Shown here piece after piece: positions 38,887 through 46,859 of a stretch of DNA of 64,000 nucleotides; within the stretch, counting starts at the first letter, position 1, and every line of letters starts with the position of its first letter. Source of the DNA: a virus. The DNA lies in the IMG/VR virus record IMGVR_UViG_3300047494_000229, positions 1 through 64,000 of that record. One strand, given 5' to 3'. The notes beneath the pieces were generated by a model that made no database searches, was not told the origin of the DNA, and saw nothing but the letters and a program-made list of their open reading frames with translations. Position numbers and translations under genes: made by a program.

Positions 38887-39135
38887 ATGAAGTTCCTTAT
38901 TTGTAATCATCAAACCCCTGAACAAGTAGCCCAGATGTTGAGGGAGGGAAGGGCAGAAGAAGCGATCGCGCTTATCCGCCAAACCTACTTCTATAAATCC
39001 CCGTATTGTCCAAAATGCGGGGGGAAAATGCGAAAAGACAACAAAACTGGCATTTGCTCAAGATGCCAGAAAAATAAATTACCTAATTCAAAATACCGGA
39101 GGAAAGACCTGCCGGAGAATGAGTTGAGCAACTAG
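38887..39135 (+). CDS. zinc-ribbon small protein, 82 aa
   Basis: From ATG 38887. The N-terminal half is helical (MKFLICNHQTPEQVAQMLRE, then GRAEEAIALIRQTYF). The C-terminal half is a zinc ribbon, SPYCPKCGGKMRKDNKTGIC-SRCQ, with two CxxC pairs. An upstream extension in frame contains a HIP1 site and is rejected. The helix plus ribbon build suggests a nucleic-acid or protein adaptor. A GNRA-loop terminator follows at 39.19 kb. Confidence 0.55.
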   Translation: MKFLICNHQTPEQVAQMLREGRAEEAIALIRQTYFYKSPYCPKCGGKMRKDNKTGICSRCQKNKLPNSKYRRKDLPENELSN

Positions 39136-39187
39136 ATTTGCTTTTTCGGGGTGTAGCCGAATGGAATTTTGGAAGTTAAAAATACTT

Positions 39188-39212
39188 AAAGCTACGAGAA
39201 ATCGTAGCTTTT
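39188..39212 (+). terminator. intrinsic terminator with GAAA loop
   Basis: AAAGCTACGA pairs with TCGTAGCTTT around GAAA and is followed by TTCACTTTTG. A strong rightward terminator. Confidence 0.75.
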
Positions 39213-39279
39213 CACTTTTGGTATCAATGCTGAGGGCGATCGCCTCCCCACTCCGGTAACATAAAATTTTACTTTCATT

Positions 39280-39513
39280 ATGAAACCTGAAACCATCCAA
39301 GCTATTACTCCTTTGTTCTTGGGGGCGATCGGGGGAGTTTTGGGACTTGCTGTAATTCTCTCGCCACATATCAGTGATGCAAAGTGGGCAGCAGGTTTTG
39401 GACTGGCAGGAACCGCGATCGCTGGGGCTTCTGGTTTAGCTCAAAATAGAAACGCTGAGTCTGCCAACATCCAAGGAAGTAGCGTTTCTATTGAAAACAA
39501 AACTGAAGATTAG
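39280..39513 (+). CDS. small membrane protein (holin-like), 77 aa
   Basis: Two hydrophobic segments, residues ~8-28 (AITPLFLGAIGGVLGLAVIL) and ~35-54 (AAGFGLAGTAIAGASGLAQ), with a polar, acidic C-terminal tail. This size and layout fit a class II holin or a small membrane protein of a phage, but other phage membrane proteins look the same. No endolysin gene is adjacent, so the holin label remains a guess. HIP1 sites lie in both hydrophobic segments. Confidence 0.45.
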   Translation: MKPETIQAITPLFLGAIGGVLGLAVILSPHISDAKWAAGFGLAGTAIAGASGLAQNRNAESANIQGSSVSIENKTED

Positions 39514-39615
39514 CTATCAATTAACAGCTTGCTTTCCATCGCCAAATAGCTCAAGAAAGGAATAAAAATCTTTGTAATTCGTCGTTTAATAAAAAAGTTG
39601 AGCGCACGAATTCCT

Positions 39616-40005
39616 ATGAAATTTATTTTATCTGTTTGTCTAACTGAAGATGTTCCAGCTATTAATTACATTCTTGAAAAGAGTACTTACGTATTAGGGC
39701 GGCACTCTAGCTGCGACATTCTAATTCTCGATCGGTTCCTCTCAAGGTATCACTGTACCTTGATTCTGATGGAACCAAGTAGTACTTGCAAACAGCCTTG
39801 TTACATAATCTATGATGGGCTGCTTCTATCGCAAGAGCGAAGTCGAAACGGGATTTGGGTAAATGGAGAAAGGGTAAAGGTGTTGCGGGAATTAAACCAT
39901 CAAGACGTAATTACTTTTGGCTCTCAGAGTTTCCCCAAAGCAATTTTCATAATAGATTCTATTGACAAAGACAAGGGGACTATCCCGAATGAATTTGAAA
40001 ATTAG
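39616..40005 (+). CDS. FHA-domain protein
   Basis: 129 residues from ATG 39616; a TTG six codons upstream is possible. The FHA pattern is clear: STYVLGRHSSCDILILDRFL, SRYHCTLI (the conserved R...S..H), then YIIYDGLLLSQERSRNGIWV-NGERV and DVITFGSQSF. The GRHSSCDI, SRYHC and NGIWVNG elements are all present, so phosphothreonine binding is plausible. No kinase gene is seen nearby, so its partner may be a host Ser/Thr kinase. It overlaps the next membrane protein by 17 bp. Confidence 0.8.
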   Translation: MKFILSVCLTEDVPAINYILEKSTYVLGRHSSCDILILDRFLSRYHCTLILMEPSSTCKQPCYIIYDGLLLSQERSRNGIWVNGERVKVLRELNHQDVITFGSQSFPKAIFIIDSIDKDKGTIPNEFEN

Positions 40006-40459
40006 CAATAAACAAAAATATTTAATATTGACAGTTCTGATTGTGATGGGGGCGATCGCCTGTCTCCAACTAAACATCAAAATATCCGGTGATTGGGTGG
40101 CGATCGCCGGACTGCTATTTGCACTTTGGCAAATTGTGATTGCCATTAATGGGGCTGAGGAAGGGCGAATTGATAAATTGCGGGAGGCGATCGCTAAACT
40201 GGAAGAAGCTTCTCTTAAGCGCGATTTTTATCACGATCAAGTACTTTCTCAAATCCAGAGGGAGTTGGTGATGCTGACTACTCAGTTTGAACATCATCAA
40301 CAAGCGCACGGACACAAGGGTTTGATTGAGGAAACGCTGAGAATAAAAGATGAGCTTGCTAGACTTGGGGCAGGTTTGGCAGGGTTGGCGCGATCAGCTG
40401 AGACAGTCCGAAGGTTGGAGAGACTTGAAGAAAAAATCAATGCGCTGCAAAATCCGTGA
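39989..40459 (+). CDS. membrane protein with coiled-coil domain, 156 aa
   Basis: From ATG 39989. Two transmembrane helices (KYLILTVLIVMGAIACLQLN and WVAIAGLLFALWQIVIAING) are followed by ~100 residues of charged helix and coiled coil (RIDKLREAIAKLEEASLKRD, later AGLARSAETVRRLERLEEKI). It resembles phage membrane/coiled-coil proteins of holin or superinfection-exclusion type, which I cannot separate by sequence. It overlaps the FHA gene and may anchor that protein at the membrane. Confidence 0.5.
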   Translation: MNLKISNKQKYLILTVLIVMGAIACLQLNIKISGDWVAIAGLLFALWQIVIAINGAEEGRIDKLREAIAKLEEASLKRDFYHDQVLSQIQRELVMLTTQFEHHQQAHGHKGLIEETLRIKDELARLGAGLAGLARSAETVRRLERLEEKINALQNP

Positions 40460-40519
40460 TTTTGCTCAGGTCATGAGGGCGATCGCGTGTCTAGTATAGC
40501 AGCGACATGATTTTGGGTA

Positions 40520-40690
40520 ATGGGTAAAAATATGCACATCAATGTTTCTACTATTCGCCAAGCTTTTCAGCTAGCTGCCACTTTTATTCTGGATATCGAA
40601 ACACTTTTTGGTGGTTCGGCTCCTGCACCTAGTGGCAACCTGCAAGCGCCAGAAGCATCGGCTAGCGCTAGTTCAACTGCCGCTCAGTAA
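40520..40690 (+). CDS. small protein, 56 aa
   Basis: Read by hand: ATG 40520 (or ATG 40532) to TAA 40690. MHINVSTIRQAFQLAATFIL, then DIETLFGGSAPAPSGNLQAP-EASASASS: an amphipathic helix plus an Ala/Ser/Pro-rich tail. No family recognised. The following ~190 bp up to 40880 hold two HIP1 sites and no gene that I can see. Confidence 0.45.
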   Translation: MGKNMHINVSTIRQAFQLAATFILDIETLFGGSAPAPSGNLQAPEASASASSTAAQ

Positions 40691-40880
40691 TCCTTAATCC
40701 TTGTTGATGGGCGATCGCTGCTAGGCGTTCTATGTCATTAGCGATCGCCACTCCTACTTGTGCAGAAGTGATTGGCAAGATTTCTATAGCCAAAATCTTC
40801 GTATTCTACCCACCTGATAGATTTGCTTTTAAGGACTTTTTCTCTAGGTAGTAGAGACTTTTCAGTTAATAAGCTATAAA

Positions 40881-41777
40881 CTACATTCTTCTTTGAATTG
40901 CGGCATTAATCACTTCTTGACTACTAGAAGAACTGGTGATGTTTGCCAAATTCAGGAATAAGTTTACTTTATCCCTAGCCTGCTCAAATGTTAGTCTTGG
41001 CGGATTATTGATCACCAACTTGACTAAATCTGAGTACCAGTATCGGGGCGATCGCAAAGTCAACCCCGCATCAATAACTTTCTCGCGCCACCCATCTTCG
41101 GGCAGGATTTCTTGGTCTTCTTTCCCCAAATACCAATGTTTGCTAACTTGGGGCATCCAAGACCCCATATTCGCATCACAATACCTTAACCCTTTCACAT
41201 CCATGAAATCATATCCCATCGCCTTGATTTCTCTAAGAAACGACAATTCAGAAACCCCAGCAATATAAGGATGGCAGATGGGAAGAGTTAAAACTCCGTA
41301 GTCCTTTGCCAACTGCAAAGTTTTGAGGTGCTGTTTAACCGTAAACCGTTCAATAGGCGGTTCATTTCCAGTGATGCCCAAGACAAGGGCAAAATTGGGA
41401 ATTTTGGCAAGCCTCGACATAATGCGATCACTAATTGTCCATTTGCTGACACAAGTAATGAGCTTGGCGATAGGCGAAACTTTCTCAACCCAATGCCACA
41501 AATACTCATCAAGTACTGGGAAAAATGGATCTGTGATGGCTGTGAATCCAACGATATCCCCAGCCAGGATACCCCACGGAAAACTATAAAAACGTTCTTG
41601 CTCTTGGGGATTGTCCTTAATGAAGGGAGAAACATTAACAAAGCTACAAGCCTTGTTAATGCCCGCAATTGGGTTCTTATTCCACACCTCCCGACGGGTG
41701 TCATGCTCTGTTATAAAGCAATATTTGCAAGCCACGGGGCAAGCAGATTTGCCGACTTCAAAACGGAAGGATTGCAT
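40881..41777 (-). CDS. radical SAM protein (SPL-like)
   Basis: 298 residues. The cluster motif CPVACKYCF (CxxxCxxC) lies at residues ~13-20. The fold continues with WGILAGDIVGFTAITDPFFP (cf. the 'TDPY.P.E' step of SPL-like enzymes), KLITCVSKWTISDRIMSRLA, FALVLGITGNEPPIERFTVK and LPICHPYIAGVSELSFLREI. The C-terminal ~90 residues are unassigned. SPL-like radical SAM enzymes act on nucleic acids or small molecules. It is the last gene of the leftward operon and overlaps the kinase gene by 20 bp. Confidence 0.75.
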   Translation of the reverse strand: MQSFRFEVGKSACPVACKYCFITEHDTRREVWNKNPIAGINKACSFVNVSPFIKDNPQEQERFYSFPWGILAGDIVGFTAITDPFFPVLDEYLWHWVEKVSPIAKLITCVSKWTISDRIMSRLAKIPNFALVLGITGNEPPIERFTVKQHLKTLQLAKDYGVLTLPICHPYIAGVSELSFLREIKAMGYDFMDVKGLRYCDANMGSWMPQVSKHWYLGKEDQEILPEDGWREKVIDAGLTLRSPRYWYSDLVKLVINNPPRLTFEQARDKVNLFLNLANITSSSSSQEVINAAIQRRM

Positions 41778-42279
41778 CTAATATCTCCGAAAATACTGAA
41801 TCTTGATCAAGTTCACCATTGATGGTGATTAATTTGTTTTTTTGTTGCCAAAACTCTAGTAACGGAGGAAGGCGATCGCTCTCTAGCAATAGTCTTTCCG
41901 CGCTACTTAGTTCATCTCCTCTAGCTCGAATTTGACAACGTAATACTGCAATATTTGGGGAAATTTTAAGATAGATAACAAAATCTACCTCTTGAACGAC
42001 TTTGGCTTGATTGATATTGCGAGGAAAGCCATCGATTATCCAAGAATTTTTAGCACATATTGGCTTGGCTATTTCAATGGCGATCGCGTCTGGCAACGGA
42101 AGCCAAGTTTTACTATCGCCCCAATACGAACTAATTCTTTGGCTGAGTTCGGTTTTATTTTGAAATTCCGCTCTCACTAAATCCCCCATACTATAATGGA
42201 GGACTGTATAAAACTCAGATAGATTCTTACCCTGAGTGCTTTTTCCAGCACTGGGAAGACCTAAGAGAACTATCTTCAT
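41758..42279 (-). CDS. adenylate-kinase-like nucleotide kinase
   Basis: 173 residues. P-loop MKIVLLGLPSAGKSTQGKNL; then MGDLVRAEFQNKTEL (the nucleoside monophosphate-binding helix), SWIIDGFPRNINQAKVVQEV (the 'DGFPR' motif of adenylate kinases) and VDFVIYLKIS. The LID domain is short (RARGDELSSAERLLLESDRL). It is most like small adenylate-kinase family enzymes but differs enough that the substrate is open. Its ATG overlaps the stop of the CxCxxC gene (ATGA), so it is translated together with that micro-protein, between two radical-SAM-like genes. Confidence 0.8.
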   Translation of the reverse strand: MKIVLLGLPSAGKSTQGKNLSEFYTVLHYSMGDLVRAEFQNKTELSQRISSYWGDSKTWLPLPDAIAIEIAKPICAKNSWIIDGFPRNINQAKVVQEVDFVIYLKISPNIAVLRCQIRARGDELSSAERLLLESDRLPPLLEFWQQKNKLITINGELDQDSVFSEILDAILPF

Positions 42280-42443
42280 TTGTTTTTTGTAGTTAAACTA
42301 GCAACGGCGCTAGCGACCTCTGGATTTTTTGAAATCGTTTCCTTGTCTCCCTGACATTGACTACATCCGCAATCAGCACCGTGATCTTGCACGTTTGCGA
42401 TCGCTTCACAAACCTGCTTAATTTGATTAACTTCTTTTGACAT
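42276..42443 (-). CDS. CxCxxC micro-protein, 55 aa (paralogue of the one before csf2)
   Basis: Read by hand: ATG 42443, TGA 42276. The product (MSKEVNQIKQVCEAIANVQD, then HGADCGCSQCQGDKETISKN-PEVASAV) aligns without gaps over ~25 residues to the micro-protein at 33410: QDHG(A/G)DC.C..CQ.D..TI.KNPE(V/I)A. The start overlaps the end of the displaced radical-SAM-like gene by 17 bp, and the stop overlaps the kinase start by 4 bp. The Cys triad and the tight coupling suggest a metal-binding partner of the enzymes around it. Confidence 0.7.
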   Translation of the reverse strand: MSKEVNQIKQVCEAIANVQDHGADCGCSQCQGDKETISKNPEVASAVASLTTKNK

Positions 42444-43638
42444 TAGCTATCTCCAAAATTTGTACAGGACTCATACCCACTGTTACTTGTAGTTCGGGAG
42501 GCAAGACATCCTGAAACATCGACAAAAAACAGTAGGCGCATTTTAAGCATTTATTCTTAGGGATATACTCACTCCAAACCATCCAGCTATTGACTGCATA
42601 TAAATCATTGGCTAGCCCAAAGCGCGGGTGTAGCCGAATGTTAGAATTTTCACCTGGTGGAATTGCGGGGTCTGTTGCTAGCATTCCCCCGGTGATAAAC
42701 CGAGCAAAGCTCATCTCGCCCCAAGAGGGCATTTTGTTATCCCAAGTGCGAATATTGATGTAAGGCATCCCCATGTCGGGAGCTTTTGGGCAGTTTGTGC
42801 AGCACAAGCTACACTGCGATCGCACTTCTACCGCGCATTTTTGATATCTTTCTGATGCTGTATGCACTTCAACTTGAAAGCCCAAATAACGCAGCAATTC
42901 CACACTATGCGGAACTGGCTGCACAAATTGAGCAGTTCCTGCACAAGAATCAGAAATAGGACAAGAATTGCAATCAACAAAGTTTGGCGCGTTGTAATAC
43001 GGCGAGAGCGATCGCTTTTTTTCTGACAACGCCGTAACCGCGCACTGGGTTCTAGTCCAATATGGGACTTTTAGCCATTGGGCTAATTCCCGCATATATC
43101 CTGATGTTGCCTGCGGGGTAATTTTGAGTGTTCGCATCCACTCTTGGTTGTCAGGTGCAGAGATACCCTGCATCCCAGCGTCTCTAACAACTTGTTCATC
43201 ACCACGGAAGCCACTTGAGACAACCGCGTGGCATCCCGCATCAACCGAACGTGTAAACATCTCTTTGATAACCCGTGGATCATCGTTGAGAGTGTGAATA
43301 ATTGGGCGAATATAGGCGATCGCCTTTGCTCCCGACTCACGCGCAGCACTCAAAGTCTTGTACCTTGATTCAGTTGGTGCTGGCTCCATCTCCTTGGGAA
43401 GGTGGGAGATGGAAGCAAATACAAACAAGTTTAAATTAGCTGCCCAATATTTCAAGCGCTCTCGCCACCAAGGGCTAGACAAATCGCCTTTGGTAATCAG
43501 GGCAACTGGCCCCGTATGGTGATCGCTCACCAATTGATTCAATTTAGCTGCTGTACTTTCCCTCAAAATAGAGGGATCAGCCAAATTATTTACACTGACG
43601 GGCAAATCTCTGAGCAATCTTAGCCATTCTTCCTGCAT
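42427..43638 (-). CDS. radical-SAM-like barrel with displaced cysteine clusters
   Basis: 403 residues. The N-terminal ~230 residues follow the SPL-type barrel: HTGPVALITKGDLSSPWWRE, then NLFVFASISHLPKEMEPAPT-ESRYKTL and SGAKAIAYIRPIIHTLNDDP. Yet the usual CxxxCxxC before the first strand is missing. Instead there are C-terminal clusters: CNSCPISDSC, then CSLCCTNCPKAPDMG, and KNKCLKCAYCFLSMF (CxxCxxC). This could be a permuted radical SAM enzyme, a SPASM-like Fe-S protein working with the 41.7-kb enzyme, or an inactive relative. It overlaps the cupin gene by 19 bp upstream and the micro-protein downstream. Confidence 0.6.
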   Translation of the reverse strand: MQEEWLRLLRDLPVSVNNLADPSILRESTAAKLNQLVSDHHTGPVALITKGDLSSPWWRERLKYWAANLNLFVFASISHLPKEMEPAPTESRYKTLSAARESGAKAIAYIRPIIHTLNDDPRVIKEMFTRSVDAGCHAVVSSGFRGDEQVVRDAGMQGISAPDNQEWMRTLKITPQATSGYMRELAQWLKVPYWTRTQCAVTALSEKKRSLSPYYNAPNFVDCNSCPISDSCAGTAQFVQPVPHSVELLRYLGFQVEVHTASERYQKCAVEVRSQCSLCCTNCPKAPDMGMPYINIRTWDNKMPSWGEMSFARFITGGMLATDPAIPPGENSNIRLHPRFGLANDLYAVNSWMVWSEYIPKNKCLKCAYCFLSMFQDVLPPELQVTVGMSPVQILEIANVKRS

Positions 43639-44087
43639 AATTTAAAAGACTCCTTTGGATATACAAGACAATGTGGGTCGCTGAAGGGGATGAACGGATT
43701 GTGCAGGCTCTCAACCACCAATCCCTCATTCCCTGATTTAAATGTGTGGAGTATCCCCCTTGGCATCCACACCCGGATACCGGGATGGAGAGGATAATGC
43801 AGAATATTTTTGTCTCTATAACAGACAAACTCGCCACTACCTTCAAGGACAGTTACTCTGCGATCGCTCTTGGGATGAGTGTGGAGGCGATTATCTTCTG
43901 TCGATTCCGGGGGGAATCGGACAATTAGCTGGCCCAACTCTCCCCACACTGCCTTGATTAGCAGGGCTTCCATGTATTCTTCGTAGGCTACCCAATCGCC
44001 TTGAGGGATTGGCGCACAAGAAAGTTCAACTTTTTCAACGCCGCCACGCTTCCAATTTTGACGGCATTGTTCAGCAAAATTAATCAA
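43620..44087 (-). CDS. cupin-fold protein
   Basis: 155 residues. The cupin metal motifs are visible: RLHTHPKSDRRVTVLEGSGE (H.H......V..G.GE), then YPLHPGIRVWMPRGILHTFK (the 'P....H.F' second motif). The N-terminal ~55 residues (WKRGGVEKVELSCAPIPQGD) are outside the usual barrel. Cupins include dioxygenases, isomerases and sensors. First gene of the leftward radical-SAM operon, so it may act in the same pathway. No promoter is obvious in the 57-bp gap upstream. Confidence 0.7.
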   Translation of the reverse strand: MINFAEQCRQNWKRGGVEKVELSCAPIPQGDWVAYEEYMEALLIKAVWGELGQLIVRFPPESTEDNRLHTHPKSDRRVTVLEGSGEFVCYRDKNILHYPLHPGIRVWMPRGILHTFKSGNEGLVVESLHNPFIPFSDPHCLVYPKESFKLCRKNG

Positions 44088-44144
44088 AATTTACTCCTTT
44101 GACCGCAAATGGAATAGATTTTTCTCTATTAATTAAATCCACTC

Positions 44145-44396
44145 TTATCTCCAAACAAAATAAGTTTTCTTAATATCATCATCACTTCCCTCCACGAATT
44201 CTTCTTGTCTCTTGCTTGAGAAGCTGTGCAGACTTAACAACAGCGTCCCGATCACACCTTTTCTGTGCTGCTGCTGAAAACTGCGCCACTGAAGGCGGTT
44301 TTGAACTCTTTCTCTAGCATCAATAAGGTTATTTGTATCTTGGTAGTTCATTTCTGCTTCTACTTCAGCAAGTAAATCAGTAAAAAAATCAGACAT
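44145..44396 (-). CDS. hypothetical protein, 83 aa
   Basis: MSDFFTDLLAEVEAEMNYQD, then TNNLIDARERVQNRLQWRSF and QQQHRKGVIGTLLLSLHSFS: helical, with a basic Arg/Gln-rich centre and no family that I recognise. Its start overlaps the end of the HNH gene by 8 bp; it lies between that gene and the radical-SAM operon on the same strand and could be transcribed with either. Confidence 0.45.
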   Translation of the reverse strand: MSDFFTDLLAEVEAEMNYQDTNNLIDARERVQNRLQWRSFQQQHRKGVIGTLLLSLHSFSSKRQEEFVEGSDDDIKKTYFVWR

Positions 44397-44829
44397 TACG
44401 TACTCCTTCGCTTAATAATTTAAACCCTAACTTCAATCGCTCTTCCCATTTCTTGGTAGCGTGGTTATCCCAGACTGGGTTGCTTTTACTCTTAATCCAG
44501 TTTTCGCTTTTGTGACTGCGATCATGGCAAGCTTTACAAAGGGGGAAAACAGTAACACCAGGGCGATCACTCCCATACTTTGTGTGATGAACTTCAGTTG
44601 AATTTCGCTTCAGGCAACAACAGCAAAAACCTTTAGTGGACTTATGGGTGATCGCGCACAACTGTTTATATTTTTCTAAATCCCCATAGCGATCGTCCCA
44701 GCTTAATCCAATCCCAGTTCTTTTAGTAGATACTCTAGCCCTCGGTCGTTTAGTTGTTTTCCTGTTAGCTCTTCCCACTTTGCCCTTACTTGTTCTCGGT
44801 TTGGCAATTGAAGTTGTGCGTTTAGCCAT
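44389..44829 (-). CDS. HNH-type nuclease-like protein
   Basis: 146 residues. The catalytic/zinc core is FCCCCLKRNSTEVHHTKYGS, DRPGVTVFPLCKACHDRSHK. The HH of 'STEVHH', a central N/G-rich loop and the CxxCH end fit an HNH fold with a zinc ribbon. The first ~38 residues are Arg/Lys-rich (KRPRARVSTKRTGIG) and lie inside the FtsK-like gene in another frame (127-bp overlap). The true start may lie further inside, but no ATG or GTG is available near the overlap end. It probably nicks or cuts DNA in transfer or packaging of the element, as is common for phage HNH proteins. Confidence 0.65.
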   Translation of the reverse strand: MAKRTTSIAKPRTSKGKVGRANRKTTKRPRARVSTKRTGIGLSWDDRYGDLEKYKQLCAITHKSTKGFCCCCLKRNSTEVHHTKYGSDRPGVTVFPLCKACHDRSHKSENWIKSKSNPVWDNHATKKWEERLKLGFKLLSEGVRNV

Positions 44830-46163
44830 TGTTTGATTTCCTCAAGCCAGTCAGTACTAGGCTGTGGCGATTGTTTTTCCCTCTGTTTTTCGCTCGCCCC
44901 TGCCTTAATTTTGGGGATAGCTTCAACAAAAGGCTGTCCAACATTAGGAATACAAACGCAACAACGAGCGTCCTTACCAATCCAATAATTTAAATCACTT
45001 TGCAAATCAGGAGCGATCACCTTGAATGGGAAACCTGGGTCTTGCACCCATTTTAAAGCTTCGTTGCCCACAACTAACCGAGTAGCCGAGTTGAGGTCAG
45101 ACCGACTAAATCCGTTAGTTGTAGACAAAGGAGACTGCCCAATTATTACCAGAGTGAAGTTATAGGCAGCTGCTTCCTTGAGGATGCGTAATGTCATTGA
45201 GCGAATCTCAACTGCGTCATCTTTAGGGATTATGTCGCCGTAACCTTTGCCTTCACCCCAGATAGAATCCCACTCGTCAATTATCAAAACGTAGCGTGGG
45301 AAATCAGGGTGCGAGATACCCTTCTCTTCAGCCTCAACACACTGCTTTTTCCGAATATCAAGCGCCTTAATAGCTGTCTCCACACCAGCTTTTACCTGCT
45401 CAAAGCCAATGAAGCTAGGTTTAATTGTCCATCTGGTTTTTGGGTATTTGGGGTCAATTAGGTTGGTTACGAGCTTGCTACCATTGTGAGCGATCGCCTG
45501 ATTGAGTAAATCTAGAATGCAGCTAAATAGTGTAGATTTCCCTGATTGCGAACCACCATCAATTTTTAAATGGTGATGCTTGCGGCGATCGGGGTCAATT
45601 TCTGCCATCTCTTCAACAAGCGCATAAATCCAATCCATGTTGGCCACAGGGTCGGGTTCTGGCTCGTATTCAACAGATTCAGGAGACGCATTGCTCGATA
45701 CCCATCCCGGAACAGAGGGGGAAGTGGGGGCATCAACAGTAACAGACGGCAATATCCCTTGTAGCCCAAACATAACAATCCATCTCTGCTGCTCATGCAA
45801 TGGTTTTTGAGCAATATAAGCTGCTAATTCCCTTTGCGCCTCCATTCGCTGTGTCGCCGTATTAAAAGTTAACTCTGATTTTAGCCCTTCTTTGAGCATC
45901 AAATTTTGAGCATCACTCAGTGACTGGTACAAACGTTCTTTTTTCTGACGCAGATAAGCACAACTTGTAAAAGCTGCCCCGCTAGTTACGCCGTAGAGCA
46001 TTTGCAGGAGTTTTGTTACTTTGTCTTGCTGAGGAATCAACACCGGAGAGAAGGTACAGGCGATCGCCCCTAGCGCCAATCCTCCCATAATTAAGCGTTC
46101 GGCGTTGACTTGGCGTTCAATTAAGGTTTGTAATCCCTGAAAAATATTAGTTGACTGCTGCAT
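44703..46163 (-). CDS. FtsK/TraG-like membrane-anchored ATPase
   Basis: 486 residues from ATG 46163 (MQQSTNIFQGLQTLIERQVN); a GTG/ATG 19 codons upstream is possible. N-terminal hydrophobic helices (IMGGLALGAIACTFSPVLIP) anchor it. Walker A HLKIDGGSQSGKSTLFSCIL at ~203 and Walker B RYVLIIDEWDSIW at ~293 are followed by NFTLVIIGQSPLSTTNGFSR (a sensor-like strand). This fits a hexameric DNA pump of the FtsK-HerA class. It could move element DNA in partition, transfer or packaging; no relaxase or terminase is seen. Flanked by small membrane proteins. Confidence 0.7.
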   Translation of the reverse strand: MQQSTNIFQGLQTLIERQVNAERLIMGGLALGAIACTFSPVLIPQQDKVTKLLQMLYGVTSGAAFTSCAYLRQKKERLYQSLSDAQNLMLKEGLKSELTFNTATQRMEAQRELAAYIAQKPLHEQQRWIVMFGLQGILPSVTVDAPTSPSVPGWVSSNASPESVEYEPEPDPVANMDWIYALVEEMAEIDPDRRKHHHLKIDGGSQSGKSTLFSCILDLLNQAIAHNGSKLVTNLIDPKYPKTRWTIKPSFIGFEQVKAGVETAIKALDIRKKQCVEAEEKGISHPDFPRYVLIIDEWDSIWGEGKGYGDIIPKDDAVEIRSMTLRILKEAAAYNFTLVIIGQSPLSTTNGFSRSDLNSATRLVVGNEALKWVQDPGFPFKVIAPDLQSDLNYWIGKDARCCVCIPNVGQPFVEAIPKIKAGASEKQREKQSPQPSTDWLEEIKQWLNAQLQLPNREQVRAKWEELTGKQLNDRGLEYLLKELGLD

Positions 46164-46437
46164 AAACACCACACACCACGGCGATAATTGCAATTGTCCC
46201 AAGGGCGATCGCGGGAGCAAATCCTAAAACCATTTGCCACTGGTCAATATATGAATATCCTTGGTCATAGCGTTTACACCAGTTTTCATATCCAGTTACC
46301 AGAATACCGATAAAGCCCAAAACTAAGATTAATAATGCACCACCACGAGCTATTGGGAAAGCAGCGGCGATATAGCCGAATAGTTGAAATAGGGAATACC
46401 CAGTGAGCAACATTCCTCCCCAGAATAGTGTTTTCAT
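46147..46437 (-). CDS. membrane protein, 96 aa
   Basis: Four hydrophobic segments fill most of the chain: MLLTGYSLFQLFGYIAAAFP, ARGGALLILVLGFIGILVTG, and MVLGFAPAIALGTIAIIAVV with a short end. Between them lies a polar loop YENWCKRYDQGYSYIDQW. No family recognised. Overlaps the ATPase gene by 17 bp and is 1 bp from the upstream gene, so it probably belongs to the same membrane machine. Confidence 0.5.
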   Translation of the reverse strand: MKTLFWGGMLLTGYSLFQLFGYIAAAFPIARGGALLILVLGFIGILVTGYENWCKRYDQGYSYIDQWQMVLGFAPAIALGTIAIIAVVCGVYAAVN

Positions 46438-46859
46438 CAGAAATTAATTATCTCCGCAGCCCGTTGCATCTCAGAGTCAAAGCCAGATAAATTTGCCTTA
46501 TTTTCAGCAACTCCTAGATGGAATCGGGTGATTGCCTTACTTTGCTGTGCATCGAGTTGCTGCACTTCCCTTTCAATTTTCATCATTGCTTTGGAATGCT
46601 CAACTCGAGTTTTGAGAATCGCAACCAAGTTGCCAGCAACGCGTTGTTGATGCCTGGAAAGCTGTGCCAATAACTGAGATTGTGCTTCTGTTCGCCCTGC
46701 CATCCCTGAAGCTTCCACTACAGTAGAAGCGTTGGTTTTAGTTGGCAGGACAGCGCGACTTGCTAGAAGGCGTTTTTCATTCCCGACAATCTTTGTGGGG
46801 TCAGACCCAGTACCCAAAGATGAGGAGCGATCGCCCCCACCGCCAAAAATACTTAACAT
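46437..46859 (-). CDS. coiled-coil protein, 140 aa
   Basis: A disordered Gly/Ser-rich start (MLSIFGGGGDRSSSLGTGSD) is followed by ~90 residues of coiled coil (QSQLLAQLSRHQQRVAGNLV, then RVEHSKAMMKIEREVQQLDA). No family recognised. It overlaps the next gene upstream by 7 bp and touches the membrane protein gene, so the three are translated as a unit. A structural component of a transfer or partition apparatus is likely from the setting only. Confidence 0.45.
   Translation of the reverse strand: MLSIFGGGGDRSSSLGTGSDPTKIVGNEKRLLASRAVLPTKTNASTVVEASGMAGRTEAQSQLLAQLSRHQQRVAGNLVAILKTRVEHSKAMMKIEREVQQLDAQQSKAITRFHLGVAENKANLSGFDSEMQRAAEIINF

Noticed and set aside
40881-41777. Radical SAM protein as a prokaryotic viperin
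   Set aside because: Only the CxxxCxxCF spacing agrees; the TDPFFP and following blocks are SPL-like.
41288-41822. Frames of 138 and 164 codons over the SPL-like radical SAM gene
   Set aside because: They are alternate frames of a gene with a clear CxxxCxxC motif.
44703-46163. FtsK-like ATPase as the large terminase
   Set aside because: It has an N-terminal membrane anchor and no nuclease domain; a DNA pump of the FtsK/HerA type fits better.
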